DNA of 64,000 bases from SAR324 cluster bacterium (lineage in GTDB: Bacteria > SAR324 > NAC60-12), in assembly GCA_014382365.1 (NCBI GenBank), contig JACNJW010000053.1, positions 159,146-223,145 of the forward strand, written 5' to 3'. Shown in pieces: positions 62,126 through 64,000 of this stretch (positions within the stretch are counted from its first letter, which is position 1; each line of letters starts with the position of its first letter). The position numbers and the translations under genes are program-made. Under the pieces are notes generated by a model. It ran no database searches and was not told the origin of the DNA. It worked only from the letters and a program-made list of their open reading frames with translations.

Positions 62126-62665
62126 ATGCACTACTGTCCTGAAACAAGTTGGTATGTACTCCGTGTCCGCTCGCAGGCAGAGCGACTGGTGCATGTGGGT
62201 TTGCACCACAAACAGTTTGAGGTGCTTAATCCAACCTATCAGGCTTTGAGCATCCGCAAGGACCGGCGAAAGGTGTTGACGCGGCCAATCTTCAACGGTT
62301 ACATGTTCATCCGCACCCTGCTGAATCCGGAATGTCACCTTGAAATTTTAAAAACACCGGGTGTGGTTGAGATTTTGAAAAGCCCCAGTGGACCAACTCC
62401 GGTTCCGGATGAGCAGGTTGAGAATGTACGTTTGCTCGAAAAACACGTGGGTGCTTGTTTTTTTGGTACCGATTTCGAGGTTGGTGATTCCGTTTTTGTT
62501 CGTGAGGGACCACTGACAGGCTTACGGGGAGTGATTGACAGACTGGACCGCAAAAAACTGCACATCCATGTAGACGCAATTCCGGGTTCAGTTATGATTG
62601 ATGTTGAACCACATCAGGTTCAGCTCGAAAAAGACACAGTCTATCAGTTGGTTACTAAAAGATAG
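62126..62665 (+). CDS. RfaH/NusG-like transcription antiterminator
   Basis: The 179-residue protein has the NusG N-terminal domain (SWYVLRVRSQAERLV; FNGYMFIR; ILKTPGVVEILKSPSGPTPVPDEQVENVR) and a C-terminal KOW domain (GDSVFVREGPLTGLRGVIDRLDRKKLHI). It belongs with specialised NusG paralogues (RfaH, UpxY) that let RNA polymerase read long polysaccharide operons. The ATG is the only start before the conserved WYVL; no ribosome-binding site is visible because the start directly follows a repeat. A transposase element separates it from any downstream operon. Confidence 0.9.
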   Translation: MHYCPETSWYVLRVRSQAERLVHVGLHHKQFEVLNPTYQALSIRKDRRKVLTRPIFNGYMFIRTLLNPECHLEILKTPGVVEILKSPSGPTPVPDEQVENVRLLEKHVGACFFGTDFEVGDSVFVREGPLTGLRGVIDRLDRKKLHIHVDAIPGSVMIDVEPHQVQLEKDTVYQLVTKR

Positions 62666-62679
62666 ATAGGATCTATTTC

Positions 62680-63886
62680 GACAGGATTACAGGATTTTCA
62701 TGTTTGTTTTTTTGCAGAAAGTTTGCTTAGATTTGACAGTTTCGTAAAAACCTTAATACTCGCAAAGTTACGGGGTCAGTTCTAACATTACAACAATTAT
62801 AAAATCGTTAAATTTATGGCAAGACCTTTGAGAATAGAATATGCAGGTGCGCTGTATCATATAACGTCTCGCGGAGATCATCGCGAAGATATTTACCGTG
62901 ATAATGGGGATAGGGAACAATGGCTGGAGATATTGAGCCAAGTCTGTGAACGATTTAACTGGGTAGTATATGGCTATTGCCAAATGAGCAATCATTATCA
63001 TTTATTGGTAGAGACAGTTGATGGTCATTTATCGAGAGGGATGTGCCAGTTAAACGGTATATACACTCAGAAATTTAATCGAAAGCATCATGAATGCGGC
63101 CATTTGTTTCAGGGTCGATACAAAGGGATTTTAGTTCAAAAAGAGGCTTATCTTTTAGAATTAACCCGTTATGTTGTATTGAATCCAGTTCGAGCTAGAA
63201 TGGTGAAAAGAGCAGAGGATTGGGTTTGGAGCAGCTTTAATGCAATGATTGGTGCTGACACAGAAAGTCAGTGGTTAGATACCGATTGGACATTAAGTCA
63301 ATTTGGGAAAGATAGAACTCAAGCAATTTCAGCGTACAGGCGGTTCATTATGGAAGGAAAAGGGTTACCAGATCCAAAAGAAAAGGCTAAACATCAGATG
63401 TTTCTGGGGAGTGAATCGTTTAAAATTGAGCAAATGCAATTTATAGAGAAACCAGAAAAGTTACGCGAAGTATCCAAAGCACATAAAAGATCCATTGCCT
63501 TAACTCTTGCAGATTATCAGAAAAGATATGAGCAAAGAAATGAGGCTATGGCCAAAGCGTATTTATCAGGAGCTTATACTATGGCAGAAATAGGCGAGTA
63601 TTTTAAAGTTCACTATATGACTGTCAGTCGAGCAGTGAAGAAATATGAAGAATTATAATGTTGGATTGTTAGACCTGACCCCTACTCCACGGAATTCATT
63701 CCGGGGTTGTGTGAATGTAGCAAGAGACAGAACCGATTTATCGGTTTAACAAAGGCATTACCAAAAGACGAACAATCGTTTAATTCGACAAACCGTTAAA
63801 ACGGTTCCCGATTATTGCCGAATTATTCCCGCCGAATTCCTTTTACGGTGTGATTTTATTAATCCTGTAAATCCTGTAATCCTGTC
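62680..63886. mobile_element. Nested inverted repeats enclosing a RAYT transposase
   Basis: Outer ends: GACAGGATTACAGGATTT (62680-62697) recurs exactly inverted at 63869-63886. Inner ends: 62772-62794 and 63660-63682 form an inverted pair matching at 20 of 23 positions, containing GGGGTCAG and TCTAACA. The inner pair tightly brackets the transposase gene. The outer pair may be a second element or an older boundary. Confidence 0.75.
62816..63658 (+). CDS. REP-associated tyrosine transposase (RAYT) with C-terminal helix-turn-helix
   Basis: The 280-residue protein begins ARPLRIEYAGALYHITSRGDHRE, and has the HUH motif in MSNHYHLLVETV, GHLFQGRYKGILV and YVVLNPVRARMVKRAEDWVWSS, characteristic of RAYTs. 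Its C terminus (EAMAKAYLSGAYTMAEIGEYFKVHYMTVSRAVKKYEEL) adds a helix-turn-helix that the other RAYT (27876-28532) lacks, so the two belong to different subgroups. The frame is intact. Confidence 0.93.
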   Translation: MARPLRIEYAGALYHITSRGDHREDIYRDNGDREQWLEILSQVCERFNWVVYGYCQMSNHYHLLVETVDGHLSRGMCQLNGIYTQKFNRKHHECGHLFQGRYKGILVQKEAYLLELTRYVVLNPVRARMVKRAEDWVWSSFNAMIGADTESQWLDTDWTLSQFGKDRTQAISAYRRFIMEGKGLPDPKEKAKHQMFLGSESFKIEQMQFIEKPEKLREVSKAHKRSIALTLADYQKRYEQRNEAMAKAYLSGAYTMAEIGEYFKVHYMTVSRAVKKYEEL

Positions 63887-64000
63887 CAAAAAACAACATG
63901 TCGGAATGTTAGACCTGACCCCAACTCCACAAGTGAGTATAGCCCCGGAATTCATTCCGGGGTTGTGTGAATGTAGCAAGAGACAGAACCGATTTATCGG
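63659..64000. repeat. Repeat array at the right edge
   Basis: Bases 63668-63745 and 63909-64000 are direct repeats, both containing GTTAGACCTGACCCC, ATTCATTCCGGGGTTGTGTG and GACAGAACCGATTTATCGG. The second copy has an extra insertion and continues beyond the window. Palindromes in the array include a CCCCGGAAT/ATTCCGGGG hairpin (63944-63963) and AACCGTTAAAACGGTT. No gene was found. Confidence 0.75.

Overview
The window is a chromosomal segment of a Gram-negative heterotroph. LpxC, peptide deformylase, NusB, a prepilin-peptidase fragment and several signal-peptide proteins show a diderm envelope. Base composition leans to A+T, genes are closely packed, and the gaps are unusually rich in short palindromic repeats. 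The taxon cannot be fixed from this sequence; a proteobacterial, SAR324-type or Desulfobacterota-related lineage is a guess only.

Layout: (1) 1-6738 (+): the 3' part of comM, then cobalamin genes: a fused magnesium-chelatase-like protein, cobB, an EamA transporter, and a promoter plus cobalamin riboswitch driving cbtB-cbtA. (2) 6739-11804: a repeat-rich stretch in which a roughly 420-bp intergenic block occurs twice, flanking a lipoprotein with FN3 modules and an NHL-like propeller, then a 7TM-DISM receptor. (3) 12019-15174 (+): cysK, cobQ, cobO. (4) 15420-18555: MFS transporter, CsoR-type regulator with its own operator, glycosyltransferase and GNAT enzyme. (5) 18626-21805 (-): def, a DUF192 gene, a response-regulator/LpxC fusion and nusB. 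(6) 22009-26827: histone-deacetylase-like hydrolase (+), then on the minus strand a UPF0104-type membrane protein, an N-terminal-only prepilin peptidase, a secreted ATP-dependent DNA ligase, a ParA ATPase and DUF302. (7) 27188-28957 (-): a higBA toxin-antitoxin pair, a RAYT transposase element with a gene-free companion, and tRNA-Arg(GCG). (8) 29045-36916: gcvT and dus (-), then recD, an ankyrin protein and an unrecognised 572-residue protein (+). (9) 37098-42901 (+): ilvD, a decayed AbiEii-type gene pair, and lutB-lutC-lhgO. (10) 43345-57578 (-), with divergent rpiR at 57802: a large myo-inositol operon running FucU/RbsD mutarotase, ABC importer, hydroxyacid dehydrogenase, two Gfo/Idh oxidoreductases, an iolG remnant, iolC, iolB, iolD, iolE, iolG. 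(11) 59306-64000 (+): amidase, a winged-helix regulator and an RfaH/NusG-like antiterminator of the kind that heads polysaccharide operons, then a second RAYT element inside nested inverted repeats.

Functionally, cobB, cobQ and cobO amidate and adenosylate the corrin, the chelatase-like protein is probably the ATPase side of cobalt insertion, and CbtAB takes up cobalt under riboswitch control. The RpiR regulator probably controls uptake and breakdown of inositol and related polyols. LutBC and LhgO oxidise lactate or 2-hydroxyglutarate. ComM, the prepilin-peptidase fragment and the secreted ligase together hint at DNA uptake, but this is not proven here. The most unusual items are the REC-LpxC fusion, the repeat architecture, the iolG remnant that appears to have supplied the tail of the neighbouring gene, the decayed AbiEii-type pair, and the unrecognised protein after recD and the ankyrin gene.
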